From: Actinobacillus indolicus
GTDB taxonomy: Bacteria > Pseudomonadota > Gammaproteobacteria > Enterobacterales > Pasteurellaceae
Length of the DNA stretch: 64,000 nucleotides
Direction: 5' to 3'
Assembly: GCF_004519515.1 (NCBI RefSeq)
Contig: NZ_CP038145.1
Location: forward strand, 1,136,001 to 1,200,000
The notes under the pieces were generated by a model, which worked only from the letters and a program-made list of their open reading frames with translations, was not told where the DNA came from and ran no database searches. Position numbers and translations under genes: made by a program. Below are positions 25,199 through 33,358 of the stretch, piece by piece; position 1 is the stretch's first letter, and each line of letters starts with the position of its first letter.

Positions 25199-26175
25199 GG
25201 GTTAAAATCGCCCTTTAACAAAGGCATTAGATGATAGAAAATATGTTTAGGTAAAATATTTTCCATACCTTGCTGAGTAACGTAGCACTGTTCTTTACCA
25301 TAAGCGCCAATCAATTTCGGATCCGTTGCGCCATATAAAATAACATTCGGCTTATCCAAAGCAGCTGTTAAATGGCTCAAGCCTGTATCCACAGAAACCA
25401 CGGCTTTTGCCCCTGCAATTTCCAGAGCGAGTTCTGCTAATGTAAGTTTAGGCAGAACCTTAACCAACGGCGATACTTGGGCAAGCCTTTCCGCTCTTGC
25501 TTTTTCTTTGTCGTTTCCCCAAGGCAGATGTATTGAAATGCCTTGATCGCTCAGTTGTTTTAGTAACTCAGCCCAATAGGCTTCTTGCCAATGTTTATCT
25601 TCTCTGGTTGTGGCGTGAATAGCGACAATGTAAGGGTTGCAAGCGGTCGAATTTGCAAGATTTTTGGCAAATCTATCCGCTATCCCATAATCGCCAATCG
25701 TAGTTGGTAAATCATAGCCAAGAGCCATCGCGAAGAGTTTTCGGATACGTTCAACGGCGTGTTGTTGATAGGGAATGTCGAAAGTTTTATCGTAAAAACA
25801 ACTACTTAATCCTTCTCTTGCACTCTGTTTATCATAACCATATTTTGTGCCGTTAGCTAAATGCGTAACTAACATAGCACTTTTTAATAAGCCTTGTGCA
25901 TCAATAATGGCATCATATTGTGTGGCTTGCAGTTGTTTTTTATAGCTTTTACACGCTTGCCACGTTTGAGCTGAAAACAGATTTTTCCGCCAATGGCGAA
26001 TGGCGATAGGAATAACTTGATTGACTGCACTATGCCATTTAGGAATTTCAGCAAAAGGTTGTTCCACCACCCAATCAAATTGAACATTAGGAATGGCTTT
26101 TTGAGCATCGGTCAATGCAGGCAATGTGTGGATCACATCGCCCATTGAGCTAGTTTTAACAATGAGAACTTTCAT
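25195..26175 (-). CDS. waaC: Lipopolysaccharide heptosyltransferase I WaaC
   Basis: WaaC adds the first L-glycero-D-manno-heptose to Kdo-lipid A at the inner face of the inner membrane. The 326-residue GT9 protein starts MKVLIVKTSSMGDVIHTLPALTDA, the standard WaaC N-terminus, and has the donor-site VSVDTGLSHLTAALDKPNVILYGATDP (about 257-283). It overlaps the end of waaF by 20 bases and is clearly co-transcribed. Its last bases overlap kpsS on the opposite strand. An uptake signal plus TTTGCAAGATTTTT lies within the coding region near 25640. Confidence 0.95.
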   Translation of the reverse strand: MKVLIVKTSSMGDVIHTLPALTDAQKAIPNVQFDWVVEQPFAEIPKWHSAVNQVIPIAIRHWRKNLFSAQTWQACKSYKKQLQATQYDAIIDAQGLLKSAMLVTHLANGTKYGYDKQSAREGLSSCFYDKTFDIPYQQHAVERIRKLFAMALGYDLPTTIGDYGIADRFAKNLANSTACNPYIVAIHATTREDKHWQEAYWAELLKQLSDQGISIHLPWGNDKEKARAERLAQVSPLVKVLPKLTLAELALEIAGAKAVVSVDTGLSHLTAALDKPNVILYGATDPKLIGAYGKEQCYVTQQGMENILPKHIFYHLMPLLKGDFNP

Positions 26176-27208
26176 TTAATAACTCGTTTAACTTGTCCAA
26201 CACCATTTCAGGTTTAATATCGATCAAACTTTGATGATAACCGTCTTGCCCTTCGCCTTTGCGAATCTTGATTAAACCGCCTTCAATCAAACGGATAATT
26301 GCCGCAGATTTAGAGAGCGGTGGCGTATACTGTGGGCTAGTTGGGCCGTAGAGCGCAACTAGTGGTCGGTTAAGGGCAGCAGCAATGTGCATTAGCCCCG
26401 AGTCGTTGCTGACTACGGCTTTGCAATCCGCAATTAAATCAACAGCTTGATTTAAATCCGTTTGCCCTGCAAGGTTGATGCAGTAGCGTTGTAAGGCTTC
26501 AGGCAAGCTATTGCGAATTTGCTCTCCGACTTCTTCATCTTTTTTCGAACCAAATAAACGTACGGAGTAGCCTTGTTCAATCAGTTTTTGAGCCAGTGTT
26601 GCGTAGTGGTAATGAGGATAACGTTTCGCAGGTCCAAATTCTGCACCCGGGCAGAAACCAATTGCTTCACGGTTTTCGGCATATTCAAACTGTTTGGCAA
26701 AATGTTGTTTGGTTTGTGCAATTTGCTCGCTATCGACTTGTAAGTAAGGATAGGCAATCGGTAAGTTTTCTGCTGTTGGGATTTTACCTTGATCAAACGC
26801 AAGCGCTACATAGCGTTGCACCATCATTGGATAGTCGTTTTTATTAGTGCGTAAATCGTTGAGAAAACCGTAACGCATTTCGCCTTTCCAGCCACGACGT
26901 TGTGGAATTTTCGCAAACAGCGGAATAAAGGCTGATTTCAATGAGTTAGGCAGAACGATTGCCATATCGTACTGATTTCGCAAATTTTTGCCTAAATCGT
27001 ACCGCTTGCATAACGCAAACGAACCGTGACCGATGGGCATTGAGATCGCTTTGCGAACTTCTGGCATACGAGAAAGTAATGGGCGACACCAGTCGGGCGC
27101 CATCACGTCAATTTGGCAATTTGGATAATTGGTTTTGAGCTGTTGATAAAGGGCGTGGGACATCATCATATCGCCGACCCAAGAAGGTGCAATGACTAAA
27201 ATATTCAT
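26156..27208 (-). CDS. waaF: Lipopolysaccharide heptosyltransferase II WaaF
   Basis: WaaF transfers the second heptose of the inner core. The 350-residue GT9 protein has the N-terminal NILVIAPSWVGDMMMSHALYQQLK (2-25), the middle segment CPGAEFGPAKRYPHYHYATLA and the C-terminal donor site VVSNDSGLMHIAAALNRPLVALYGPTSPQYTPP. It is the first of the pair waaF-waaC. AGGAATT before the ATG is a good ribosome-binding site. A lipoprotein gene lies 8 bases upstream in the same direction. These two genes provide the lipooligosaccharide inner core. Confidence 0.96.
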   Translation of the reverse strand: MNILVIAPSWVGDMMMSHALYQQLKTNYPNCQIDVMAPDWCRPLLSRMPEVRKAISMPIGHGSFALCKRYDLGKNLRNQYDMAIVLPNSLKSAFIPLFAKIPQRRGWKGEMRYGFLNDLRTNKNDYPMMVQRYVALAFDQGKIPTAENLPIAYPYLQVDSEQIAQTKQHFAKQFEYAENREAIGFCPGAEFGPAKRYPHYHYATLAQKLIEQGYSVRLFGSKKDEEVGEQIRNSLPEALQRYCINLAGQTDLNQAVDLIADCKAVVSNDSGLMHIAAALNRPLVALYGPTSPQYTPPLSKSAAIIRLIEGGLIKIRKGEGQDGYHQSLIDIKPEMVLDKLNELLNESSHC

Positions 27209-27216
27209 TGTAATTC

Positions 27217-27621
27217 CTATTTTTTAACACAGTTTTCTGCGAGTACTTTATTTCTATTGTCGCGTAGTTTCCATTTGCCACTAAAATCTTCTGACCATAC
27301 CCAGCGGATATTGCTATATTTTTGGCTTTTTTTCGTGACGACCGAAGATAAGGTATGTGTTGTTTGGGCAAAGGTTAAATGAATAGCTTTCTTTTTTGTA
27401 TTATCTGGTTCAATGGTGACTATTTTTTTATTGTCACATTGATATTTAATAATAGATTGATTTTTTACTTTGACAATCGTATTACTTTTATCTGGTTCAG
27501 GTAATGTTTGTTTTTGTTCTACTTGGGCTACGGGAGACATGCTAGATGGCGTACAAGCAGTAACGAATATCCCACACGTTGATATGAAAAGAATTGCGTT
27601 TAATTTCCCTACATTTTGCAT
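27217..27621 (-). CDS. MliC-family lipoprotein (possible lysozyme inhibitor)
   Basis: The 134-residue protein has a signal sequence ending in a lipobox (GIFVTAC, Cys23) and a Pro/Ser-rich linker. A small domain follows, with YQCDNKKIVTIEP (about 60-72), KAIHLTFAQTTHTLSSVVTKKSQKYSN and a closing cysteine (LAENC). This pattern, YxC, an alternating β-strand core and a final Cys, is that of MliC, the membrane-bound inhibitor of c-type lysozyme, although the catalytic SxxGxxY loop is not fully clear here (VVTKKSQKYSN). I infer protection of peptidoglycan against host lysozyme. It lies between oapA and waaF, 8 bases before waaF, with AAGGAG upstream. Confidence 0.65.
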   Translation of the reverse strand: MQNVGKLNAILFISTCGIFVTACTPSSMSPVAQVEQKQTLPEPDKSNTIVKVKNQSIIKYQCDNKKIVTIEPDNTKKKAIHLTFAQTTHTLSSVVTKKSQKYSNIRWVWSEDFSGKWKLRDNRNKVLAENCVKK

Positions 27622-27644
27622 ACTATTCTCCTTTTTATCTTATT

Positions 27645-27677
27645 GAGAAAAAAGGCAACGTGCCTTGCGTTGCCTTT
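27645..27677 (-). terminator. Terminator after oapA
   Basis: AAAGGCAACG pairs with CGTTGCCTTT around a 7-base loop. On the minus strand it is followed by a T run. It separates oapA from the MliC-like gene, which therefore has its own promoter or depends on read-through. Confidence 0.75.
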
Positions 27678-27685
27678 ATTTTTAA

Positions 27686-29107
27686 TTATCTGAATGTGTA
27701 GCTACCATCTGCTTGACGCGTGTATCGACCTGCGCCAATAACCATTTCAGCTACGCGATTATTTTTATCTAATCTCACCGTCACTTTTTCACCCACTTTT
27801 AGGTTGCTTACGGCGCCATTCACTTTACTCATCGCATTTACGTCTGAAATGTTTAAGTTATTGTCACGGAAGACCTGCATTAGAGATACACCTTTCGGTA
27901 CCGTTAAGGTTTTGCTTGCAACAACACCGCTAGCCGCTGATGTTGCAGGTTTAGCGGTCACAACTTCTGCTTTAGGTTTTTCTGCTGTTGTTACTTTTTC
28001 TGCTTTCACTTCCGCTTTTGGTTGTGGCGCTGGTTTGATTTTCTCTACTTTTTTCTCGGTAGTTTGCGCTTTCTCGGTTTCCGCTTGATAAATCACACTG
28101 CCACTCGATGTAGGTTTTTTAACTGGCTCTACAACAACAGGTTTATTGGTAATAGGTTTATTCACAACAGGCGTTGTTTTCTCCACGCTTGGTTTTGCTG
28201 TTTCAACGGCTGGCTTAGCTGGTACAACAGGCTTCACTGCAACTGCTGGCGTTGTGTCTTGAGCTGGAGCTGTTTGCGTTGCTTCTGTTGTTGTCACTGG
28301 TGTTGATGTTGCTGGCGTTTGTGCAGATGGTGTTGTTGTAGTTTCTGCCGTTGTTTGTGTATTCGCTACTTGCTCATTTGTTGCTTGTTGTGTCGCTTGT
28401 GCTTCTTGCATTGCTTTTGCTTCTTCTTCCGCACGTTTAGCTTCTGCTTCATCAACTGGACGGAATTCGATTGGTAAGCTGTTGCCTTGTTCTTGTAGTT
28501 GTTCTACTGTTTCTGGTGTATTTGGTTTAAGTAAAAAGAATACCAACAACAGTGCTAATGCCAATAATCCGACTAAGATCAGGCGACGATATTTAGATGG
28601 CACTTTATTAAGTGCTGGTTTTTTTGCTTCTGGTTGAGGTTGTGTTGGAATTACACGCTCAATATTGTTTGTATTCATTGTTGGTGGTACCGCTGTCGTT
28701 TGTTTTAACGTTTCTGTTGTTGATTTAGGCTCTGTTTGAACACTTTTTGGTTCGGTTGAAGCCTGCTCTTTTAATGCGCTCTGTGCTGGTTTTTCTTCCG
28801 TAACCGGAGCAAAGGCAAATCCTGCATTTTTTATGGTTGCTGGAGATGTCGCAGGTTCTTTTGTCGCATCTGTAATTTCTTCTTTGGTTGATGTTTGTTG
28901 CTCTTCCATTGAGGCAAATGGTGTTGATGCATTCGTCGGACGCTTCATTACTGGTGTAAATGTGTGTCCTGGTGATTTGGTTGAATGTAAAGAAAAGTTA
29001 AGCTTTGGGGCGCTTTCTTTTTCTTCATGATTGATAGCTGCTGTATTTTCTACCGTTTTAGCTGGTTCACCGAAAGTAGGTTCTTTGCGCATATTTTGTT
29101 GGCTCAT
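27686..29107 (-). CDS. oapA: Opacity-associated protein OapA, LysM-like C-terminal domain
   Basis: The 473-residue protein has a long hydrophilic N-terminus (about 1-172) and one membrane helix (RRLILVGLLALALLLVFFLL, about 174-193). A long low-complexity stretch rich in Thr, Ala, Pro, Lys and Gln follows, and a C-terminal domain (about 395-473) contains VPKGVSLMQVFRDNNLNISDVNAMSKVNG, a LysM-like fold. This is the architecture of Haemophilus OapA, needed for the opaque colony type and for epithelial adherence and thought to bind peptidoglycan. The related E. coli protein is YtfB, a cell-division protein. It is transcribed leftward from near the divergent comE1 gene. Confidence 0.88.
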   Translation of the reverse strand: MSQQNMRKEPTFGEPAKTVENTAAINHEEKESAPKLNFSLHSTKSPGHTFTPVMKRPTNASTPFASMEEQQTSTKEEITDATKEPATSPATIKNAGFAFAPVTEEKPAQSALKEQASTEPKSVQTEPKSTTETLKQTTAVPPTMNTNNIERVIPTQPQPEAKKPALNKVPSKYRRLILVGLLALALLLVFFLLKPNTPETVEQLQEQGNSLPIEFRPVDEAEAKRAEEEAKAMQEAQATQQATNEQVANTQTTAETTTTPSAQTPATSTPVTTTEATQTAPAQDTTPAVAVKPVVPAKPAVETAKPSVEKTTPVVNKPITNKPVVVEPVKKPTSSGSVIYQAETEKAQTTEKKVEKIKPAPQPKAEVKAEKVTTAEKPKAEVVTAKPATSAASGVVASKTLTVPKGVSLMQVFRDNNLNISDVNAMSKVNGAVSNLKVGEKVTVRLDKNNRVAEMVIGAGRYTRQADGSYTFR

Positions 29108-29280
29108 AATGATTCCAAGTAATAGTTTAAAAGGAGTAAAAATAAATCTATTTTAAAGGATTTCTTTTTTATCAGCATCAGATTTTCTAAAAATTTATGT
29201 AACAAGCGGTAAGTTTTATCTATTTTTTGCAAATTAACGCTAAAAACCAAAGTTTTGTTTTGTCGAATACTTTTTTCTAT

Positions 29281-29302
29281 TTTTTCGATCTCTGTCGAAA
29301 AA
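29281..29302. promoter_or_regulatory. CRP-S (competence regulon) site upstream of comE1
   Basis: A 22-bp palindrome has 8-bp arms TTTTTCGA and TCGAAAAA around TCTCTG. It matches the site at 12719 in 18 of 22 or more positions and has the CRP-S core TTCGA-N6-TCGAA. The comE1 start is 80 bases downstream. comE1 is a known CRP-S-controlled gene in Haemophilus. Confidence 0.75.
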
Positions 29303-29382
29303 TACATTTTTGCTCATTGCAGGCTTTTTGTCTGGTTTGTAAGGTATGCGGGCAATTTAAACCAACCTTAAAGGAGCAATTT

Positions 29383-29724
29383 ATGAAAAAACTCTCTCGC
29401 TATACATTCGGCCTTTTACTTGGACTTTTCTCTGCAACCACATTTGCGGAAGAAAAAATGACTACACCAACAGAACCTACGCCAGTAGTGACAGAACAAG
29501 TCGCAACAACACAAAAAGTAAATGTGAATGTTGTCAATATCAATACCGCTACAGCCGCAGAAATCCAAGATAAGTTGGTCGGTATTGGGGCGAAAAAGGC
29601 ACAAGCGATTGTGGAATATCGTGAGAAAAATGGTAAGTTTTTAAATGTTGAACAACTGACTGAAGTTTCTGGTATTGGTAAAGCAACTCTTGAAAAAAAT
29701 CGTGATCGAATTGTGATCGAATAA
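29383..29724 (+). CDS. comE1: ComE1/ComEA-like helix-hairpin-helix DNA-binding competence protein
   Basis: The start at 29383 (MKKLSRYTFGLLLGLFSATTFA) is chosen because AAGGAGC stands upstream and a signal peptide follows. The longer frame from 29227 would run through the CRP-S site. The 113-residue protein is exported. After a Thr/Pro-rich linker, it has two helix-hairpin-helix motifs: VNINTATAAEIQDKLVGIGAKKAQAIVEYREKNGKF and LTEVSGIGKATLEKNRDRIVIE. This is the periplasmic DNA receptor that ratchets transforming DNA through the outer membrane. An uptake signal at 29202 lies upstream. A GTAG-type palindrome follows as terminator. Confidence 0.9.
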   Translation: MKKLSRYTFGLLLGLFSATTFAEEKMTTPTEPTPVVTEQVATTQKVNVNVVNINTATAAEIQDKLVGIGAKKAQAIVEYREKNGKFLNVEQLTEVSGIGKATLEKNRDRIVIE

Positions 29725-29733
29725 TCATCTACT

Positions 29734-29758
29734 GGGGCGAATCTTTTTTCGCCCCTAC
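29734..29758 (+). terminator. GTAG-type palindrome acting as terminator after comE1
   Basis: GGGGCGAA (29734-29741) pairs with TTCGCCCC (29748-29755) around TCTTTT, and the minus strand begins GTAGGGGCG. It thus resembles the REP-like family (9917, 18069, 51551) while standing where a terminator is expected. Confidence 0.6.
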
Positions 29759-29820
29759 TCATTTTTCCTTGTGTTTGCTATACTTTGCTCCCTTTATGTT
29801 ATTAATTATCGGATATAGCA

Positions 29821-30714
29821 ATGCAATTAAGATCCTACCCAGCGCCAACTTACGCACAACGTGCCAAAATCGCGTTTCAATATATGATGCCACAGCTGTA
29901 CTTAACCCAAGCAGCGGGCTGGCTTGCGGAACGTAAATGGGGAGCAATCACTCATTTCATCATCAATGTTTTTGCGAAAAAATACCAAGTCAATTTAGCA
30001 GAAGCAGAAAAAACCAAGGCTTCTGATTATGCGTCATTCAATGAATTTTTTATTCGCCCATTAAAAGAGAATGCTCGCCCAATTAACCAAGATCCGCAAG
30101 CACTCTGTTTACCTGCGGACGGTCGAGTGAGTGAGTTGGGTAAAATTGAAGAGAACCAATTATTACAAGCGAAAGGCCACCAATTTAGTTTAGAAACCTT
30201 ACTTGCTAATGATCTTAATCTGGCAGATAAATTCAAAAATGGCAATTTTATTACCACTTATTTATCGCCAAGAGATTATCATCGTGTGCATATGCCTTGT
30301 GATGCTACCTTGCGTAAAATGATTTATGTGCCTGGTGAGCTGTTTTCGGTCAATCCATTTTTAGCCGAACACGTTCCAAATCTTTTTGCACGTAATGAAC
30401 GTGTGATTTGTGAATTTGAAACGGCATTTGGGCCTATGGTGCAAATCCTTGTAGGGGCAACTATTACTGCCAGTATGAGTACTGTTTGGGCGGGCGTAAT
30501 CAATCCACCAAGAGCAAAAGAAGTGACGGTTTATGAATATCTCACCACAGGCGAAACCGCAGTACATCTGAAAAAAGGGCAAGAAATGGGGGTATTTCGT
30601 TTAGGCTCTACGGTGATTAACTTGTTCCCGAAAGGTGCCGTGGAGTTGGAAGCTCACTTAAAAGCCGGTGAACCAACCAAAATGGGTGAACGTTTAGGTA
30701 AAATCAATCTCTAA
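29821..30714 (+). CDS. psd: Phosphatidylserine decarboxylase
   Basis: Psd converts phosphatidylserine to phosphatidylethanolamine at the inner membrane. The 297-residue proenzyme carries the self-cleavage motif LGST (Ser at about 263), where cleavage makes the pyruvoyl cofactor and separates the β and α chains. Other family segments are FNEFFIRPLKENARPI, YLSPRDYHRVHMPCDATL and GATITASMSTVWAGVI. The start ATG follows ATCGGATATAGCA. It is a single gene followed 46 bases later by ccmG. No irregularity is seen. Confidence 0.95.
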   Translation: MQLRSYPAPTYAQRAKIAFQYMMPQLYLTQAAGWLAERKWGAITHFIINVFAKKYQVNLAEAEKTKASDYASFNEFFIRPLKENARPINQDPQALCLPADGRVSELGKIEENQLLQAKGHQFSLETLLANDLNLADKFKNGNFITTYLSPRDYHRVHMPCDATLRKMIYVPGELFSVNPFLAEHVPNLFARNERVICEFETAFGPMVQILVGATITASMSTVWAGVINPPRAKEVTVYEYLTTGETAVHLKKGQEMGVFRLGSTVINLFPKGAVELEAHLKAGEPTKMGERLGKINL

Positions 30715-30760
30715 AAGTGGGGCGTTCATATACGCCCTTTGTTATGTGTAAGGAAAACAG

Positions 30761-31300
30761 ATGAAAGCCAAGCTACTTATTCCACTGATTGTTTTTTTAG
30801 GGTTAATTATTACCTTTACTATTCAGCTTCAACGCAATGCCAATGGGGAAGATCCCAAAGCTCTTGAGTCTGCACTCATAGGTAAAACGATCCCTGAATT
30901 TAAGTTAGAGTCGTTATACGAAGCAACACAGATGTTAGATTCATCTGTAGTTAAAACAGGAACGCCACGCTTGTTAAATGTATGGGCAACTTGGTGTCCA
31001 ACTTGTTTTGCGGAACATCAATTTTTAACTGTTCTTGCTAAACAAGGGATTGAAATTGTCGGGATAGATTACAAAGATGAGCGTGCTAAAGCCTTAAAAT
31101 TTTTAAAAGATTATGGTGATCCTTACAAAGCCATTGTTTATGATCCAAAAGGCTCTTTAGGGTTAGATTTAGGGGTTTATGGTGCGCCTGAAACCTTTAT
31201 TATTGACGGTAACGGCAAAATTCATTACCGCCACACAGGTGATGTGAATGAAAAAGTGTGGAATGAAGTGCTAAAACCCATTTATGAGAAATTGAAGTAA
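30761..31300 (+). CDS. ccmG: Thiol:disulfide interchange protein CcmG (DsbE)
   Basis: CcmG is a membrane-anchored periplasmic thioredoxin that reduces apocytochrome c cysteines or the CcmH pair during cytochrome c maturation. The 179-residue protein has one N-terminal membrane helix (LLIPLIVFLGLIITFTIQL) and the active site WCPTC (Cys79 and Cys82). The cis-proline loop GVYGAPETFIIDGNGKIHYRHTGD follows. Its stop overlaps the ccmH start (TAATG). It leads the group ccmG-ccmH-ccmI; the other ccm genes are not in this window. The active-site dipeptide PT is as in E. coli CcmG. Confidence 0.93.
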   Translation: MKAKLLIPLIVFLGLIITFTIQLQRNANGEDPKALESALIGKTIPEFKLESLYEATQMLDSSVVKTGTPRLLNVWATWCPTCFAEHQFLTVLAKQGIEIVGIDYKDERAKALKFLKDYGDPYKAIVYDPKGSLGLDLGVYGAPETFIIDGNGKIHYRHTGDVNEKVWNEVLKPIYEKLK

Positions 31301-31764
31301 TGGCTATGAAGAAATTATTTGCACTCTTATTGCTTGTCCCTGCATTAAGTATAGCTTCGACGGATATTCAGCAGTTTGATAATGCACAGCAAGAATCCGA
31401 TTATCGTGCATTAATCCAAGAACTACGTTGTCCTCAATGTCAAAATAACAATATTGCAGATTCAAATGCAACCATTGCGACGGATATGCGTAACAAGACC
31501 CTTGAGCTATTGAAACAGGGTAAAAGCAAAGATGAAGTCGTGGGTTATATGGTGGAACGTTATGGTAATTTTGTGACCTATGATCCACCGATTACACCAG
31601 CGACTATTTTACTCTGGCTTATGCCGTTATTATTAATTGGAATCGGTTTAGGCATTATGTTTAAACGTAAAAAGCGTGTACAAGCGGTCAGTTCTGAGCA
31701 AAAAAATGCAAATGTGATCGACAAAGCTCGTCTTAATCAAATTTTAAATGAAAGGGATAAATAA
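31300..31764 (+). CDS. ccmH: Cytochrome c maturation protein CcmH (NrfF-like)
   Basis: The 154-residue protein has a signal peptide (MAMKKLFALLLLVPALSIAS), then the redox motif LRCPQCQNNNIADSNATIATDMR with Cys44 and Cys47. One C-terminal membrane helix follows (TILLWLMPLLLIGIGLGIMF) and a cytoplasmic tail. It is the short CcmH/NrfF/CycL form, with the TPR part encoded separately as ccmI. Together with CcmG it keeps apocytochrome thiols reduced for haem ligation. An uptake signal (ACAAGCGGTCAG) falls within the tail-encoding region near 31680. The gene overlaps both neighbours by one base. Confidence 0.93.
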   Translation: MAMKKLFALLLLVPALSIASTDIQQFDNAQQESDYRALIQELRCPQCQNNNIADSNATIATDMRNKTLELLKQGKSKDEVVGYMVERYGNFVTYDPPITPATILLWLMPLLLIGIGLGIMFKRKKRVQAVSSEQKNANVIDKARLNQILNERDK

Positions 31765-32663
31765 TGAATTTTTGGATTTTAATCACGGTTATTACGCTGA
31801 TTATTGGCGTGGTGGCGTTCTACCCTTTATTAAAACAACGTCAGCAATTAAGCTCACAAAAGCGAGATAATCTCAATAAAGCCTTCTATTTTGATCGTTT
31901 GAAAGAAGTAGAACGTGAAGTAGATGAAGGGGTGATCGAAGATAAAGAGCAAACCACGTTAGAGTTACAACAAAGTTTATTGGATGATATTCCTGAACAA
32001 CAGGCTAAAAAAGTGGTGGAGGCAAAGAGTCATCTAGGTAAGATTTGGTTTATTGCTTTGATTTTGTGTATCGGTGGTATTAGTGCGGGTATTTATTGGA
32101 ATGTCGGTTCGTGGTTTAGTGGCACCATGCTTGAAATGAGCCACAAAAAGCTAGATTATTTTTATGAGCGGATTAAAACGGAAGAAACCGATCCACTTTC
32201 TGAACAAGAGCTCAATCAGTTTGCGATGGCACTACGTGTCGAGTTACAGAATAATCCACAAGATGATAAATCATGGTTTATGTTAGGTCAGGTTGGAATG
32301 GCGCTGGATAATGGGCAATTAGCCCTTGATAGCTTTGCCAAAGCGAGCAACTTAAAACCAGAGAATACTCAATATAAACTACGCCATGCGGAAATTTTAC
32401 TGTTCTCTGAAGATCCAAAAGATAAATCTCAAGGTGAGCAACTGCTTAAAGAAGTGATTCGAGTCGATCATACCAACACCAATGCCTTGAGTTTATTGGC
32501 TTTCCGTGCATTCGAACAGGAAGACTATAAAATGGCGGCAATGACGTGGGGAATGATGTTGAAGTTAATGCCTGAAGATGATCCGAGACGTGAAACCATT
32601 GAGCGAAGTATTCAGTCAGCATTATCGATGATAAAAACGGACAATAAAGAAAATCAGAAATAA
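31764..32663 (+). CDS. ccmI: Cytochrome c maturation TPR protein CcmI (NrfG-like)
   Basis: The 299-residue protein has an N-terminal membrane helix (ILITVITLIIGVVAFYPLL), a cytoplasmic leucine-zipper-like loop (FDRLKEVEREVDEGVIEDKEQ) and a second helix near 90-108. A periplasmic TPR domain follows (SWFMLGQVGMALDNGQLALDSFAKASNLKPEN and so on). This is the CcmI layout; CcmI chaperones apocytochrome c to the haem-ligation complex CcmFH. It overlaps the ccmH stop (TAATG) and ends 5 bases before a terminator shared with tpx. Confidence 0.9.
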   Translation: MNFWILITVITLIIGVVAFYPLLKQRQQLSSQKRDNLNKAFYFDRLKEVEREVDEGVIEDKEQTTLELQQSLLDDIPEQQAKKVVEAKSHLGKIWFIALILCIGGISAGIYWNVGSWFSGTMLEMSHKKLDYFYERIKTEETDPLSEQELNQFAMALRVELQNNPQDDKSWFMLGQVGMALDNGQLALDSFAKASNLKPENTQYKLRHAEILLFSEDPKDKSQGEQLLKEVIRVDHTNTNALSLLAFRAFEQEDYKMAAMTWGMMLKLMPEDDPRRETIERSIQSALSMIKTDNKENQK

Positions 32664-32667
32664 AAAT

Positions 32668-32697
32668 AAAAGAGCAAGTTGAAAAACTTGCTCTTTT
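32668..32697. terminator. Bidirectional terminator between ccmI and tpx
   Basis: AAAGAGCAAGTT pairs perfectly with AACTTGCTCTTT around GAAA, with a T run on the right and an A run on the left. It serves the two convergent genes. Confidence 0.85.
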
Positions 32698-32703
32698 TAC
32701 ATC

Positions 32704-33204
32704 TTATTTTAATACTGCTAAAGCAGCTTCATAGTTAGGCTCTTGTTTGATTTCAGGCACTAATTCACTGTGTAGTACCTTATTATTTTCATCTAACACA
32801 ATTACCGCACGTGCTGTTAAACCCGCTAATGGACCTGTTGCAATATCAACACCGACTGCTTGGTGGAATGCTTTATTACGGAAGGTTGATAAGGTTTGTG
32901 CATTCGCAATGCCTTCTGCACCACAGAAACGTGCTTGTGCAAATGGAAGGTCAGCTGAAATGCAAAGTACAACGGTATTGGCTAATTCAGCCGCTTCTTT
33001 GTTAAATACACGAACTGAGGTTGCGCAGATACCTGTATCAATACTTGGGAAAATGTTTAAGACTTTACGTTTTCCCGCAAAATCTGAGAGTGATACATTT
33101 TCTAAACCATTATTCACTAATGTAAAATCAGACACAGAACTACCCGCTTGTGGGAATTGACCTGCAACTTCGATAGCATTTCCTGCTAATGTAACTTGGC
33201 TCAT
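32704..33204 (-). CDS. tpx: Thiol peroxidase Tpx
   Basis: Tpx is an atypical 2-Cys peroxiredoxin that reduces lipid and other organic hydroperoxides with thioredoxin. The 166-residue protein has the peroxidatic cysteine in FPSIDTGICATSVRVFNKEA (Cys60 or close) and the resolving cysteine in ARFCGAEGIANAQTLSTFR. The N-terminal VTLAGNAIEVAGQFPQAGS is typical. AGGAGTC precedes the ATG. The periplasmic or cytoplasmic site cannot be judged, but no signal peptide is seen. It is a single gene convergent with ccmI. Confidence 0.96.
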   Translation of the reverse strand: MSQVTLAGNAIEVAGQFPQAGSSVSDFTLVNNGLENVSLSDFAGKRKVLNIFPSIDTGICATSVRVFNKEAAELANTVVLCISADLPFAQARFCGAEGIANAQTLSTFRNKAFHQAVGVDIATGPLAGLTARAVIVLDENNKVLHSELVPEIKQEPNYEAALAVLK

Positions 33205-33358
33205 AATGACTCCTATGTGGTTAAAAAACTAGTGCAATATAACGATTTATTAACAAAATGGAAATGAATTTTAGTAATATAGTTTATGCTTATCTTTTTG
33301 GCAAATGGGGACATCTCAGCTATACTTTATCTAAATTTCTTTGATTTAAGGTTTTAAC

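Noticed and set aside
27720..28306. Hydrophobic and Cys/Phe-rich frames opposite oapA.
   Set aside because: They mirror the low-complexity Thr/Pro/Ala/Lys repeats of OapA and have no homology or start signals.
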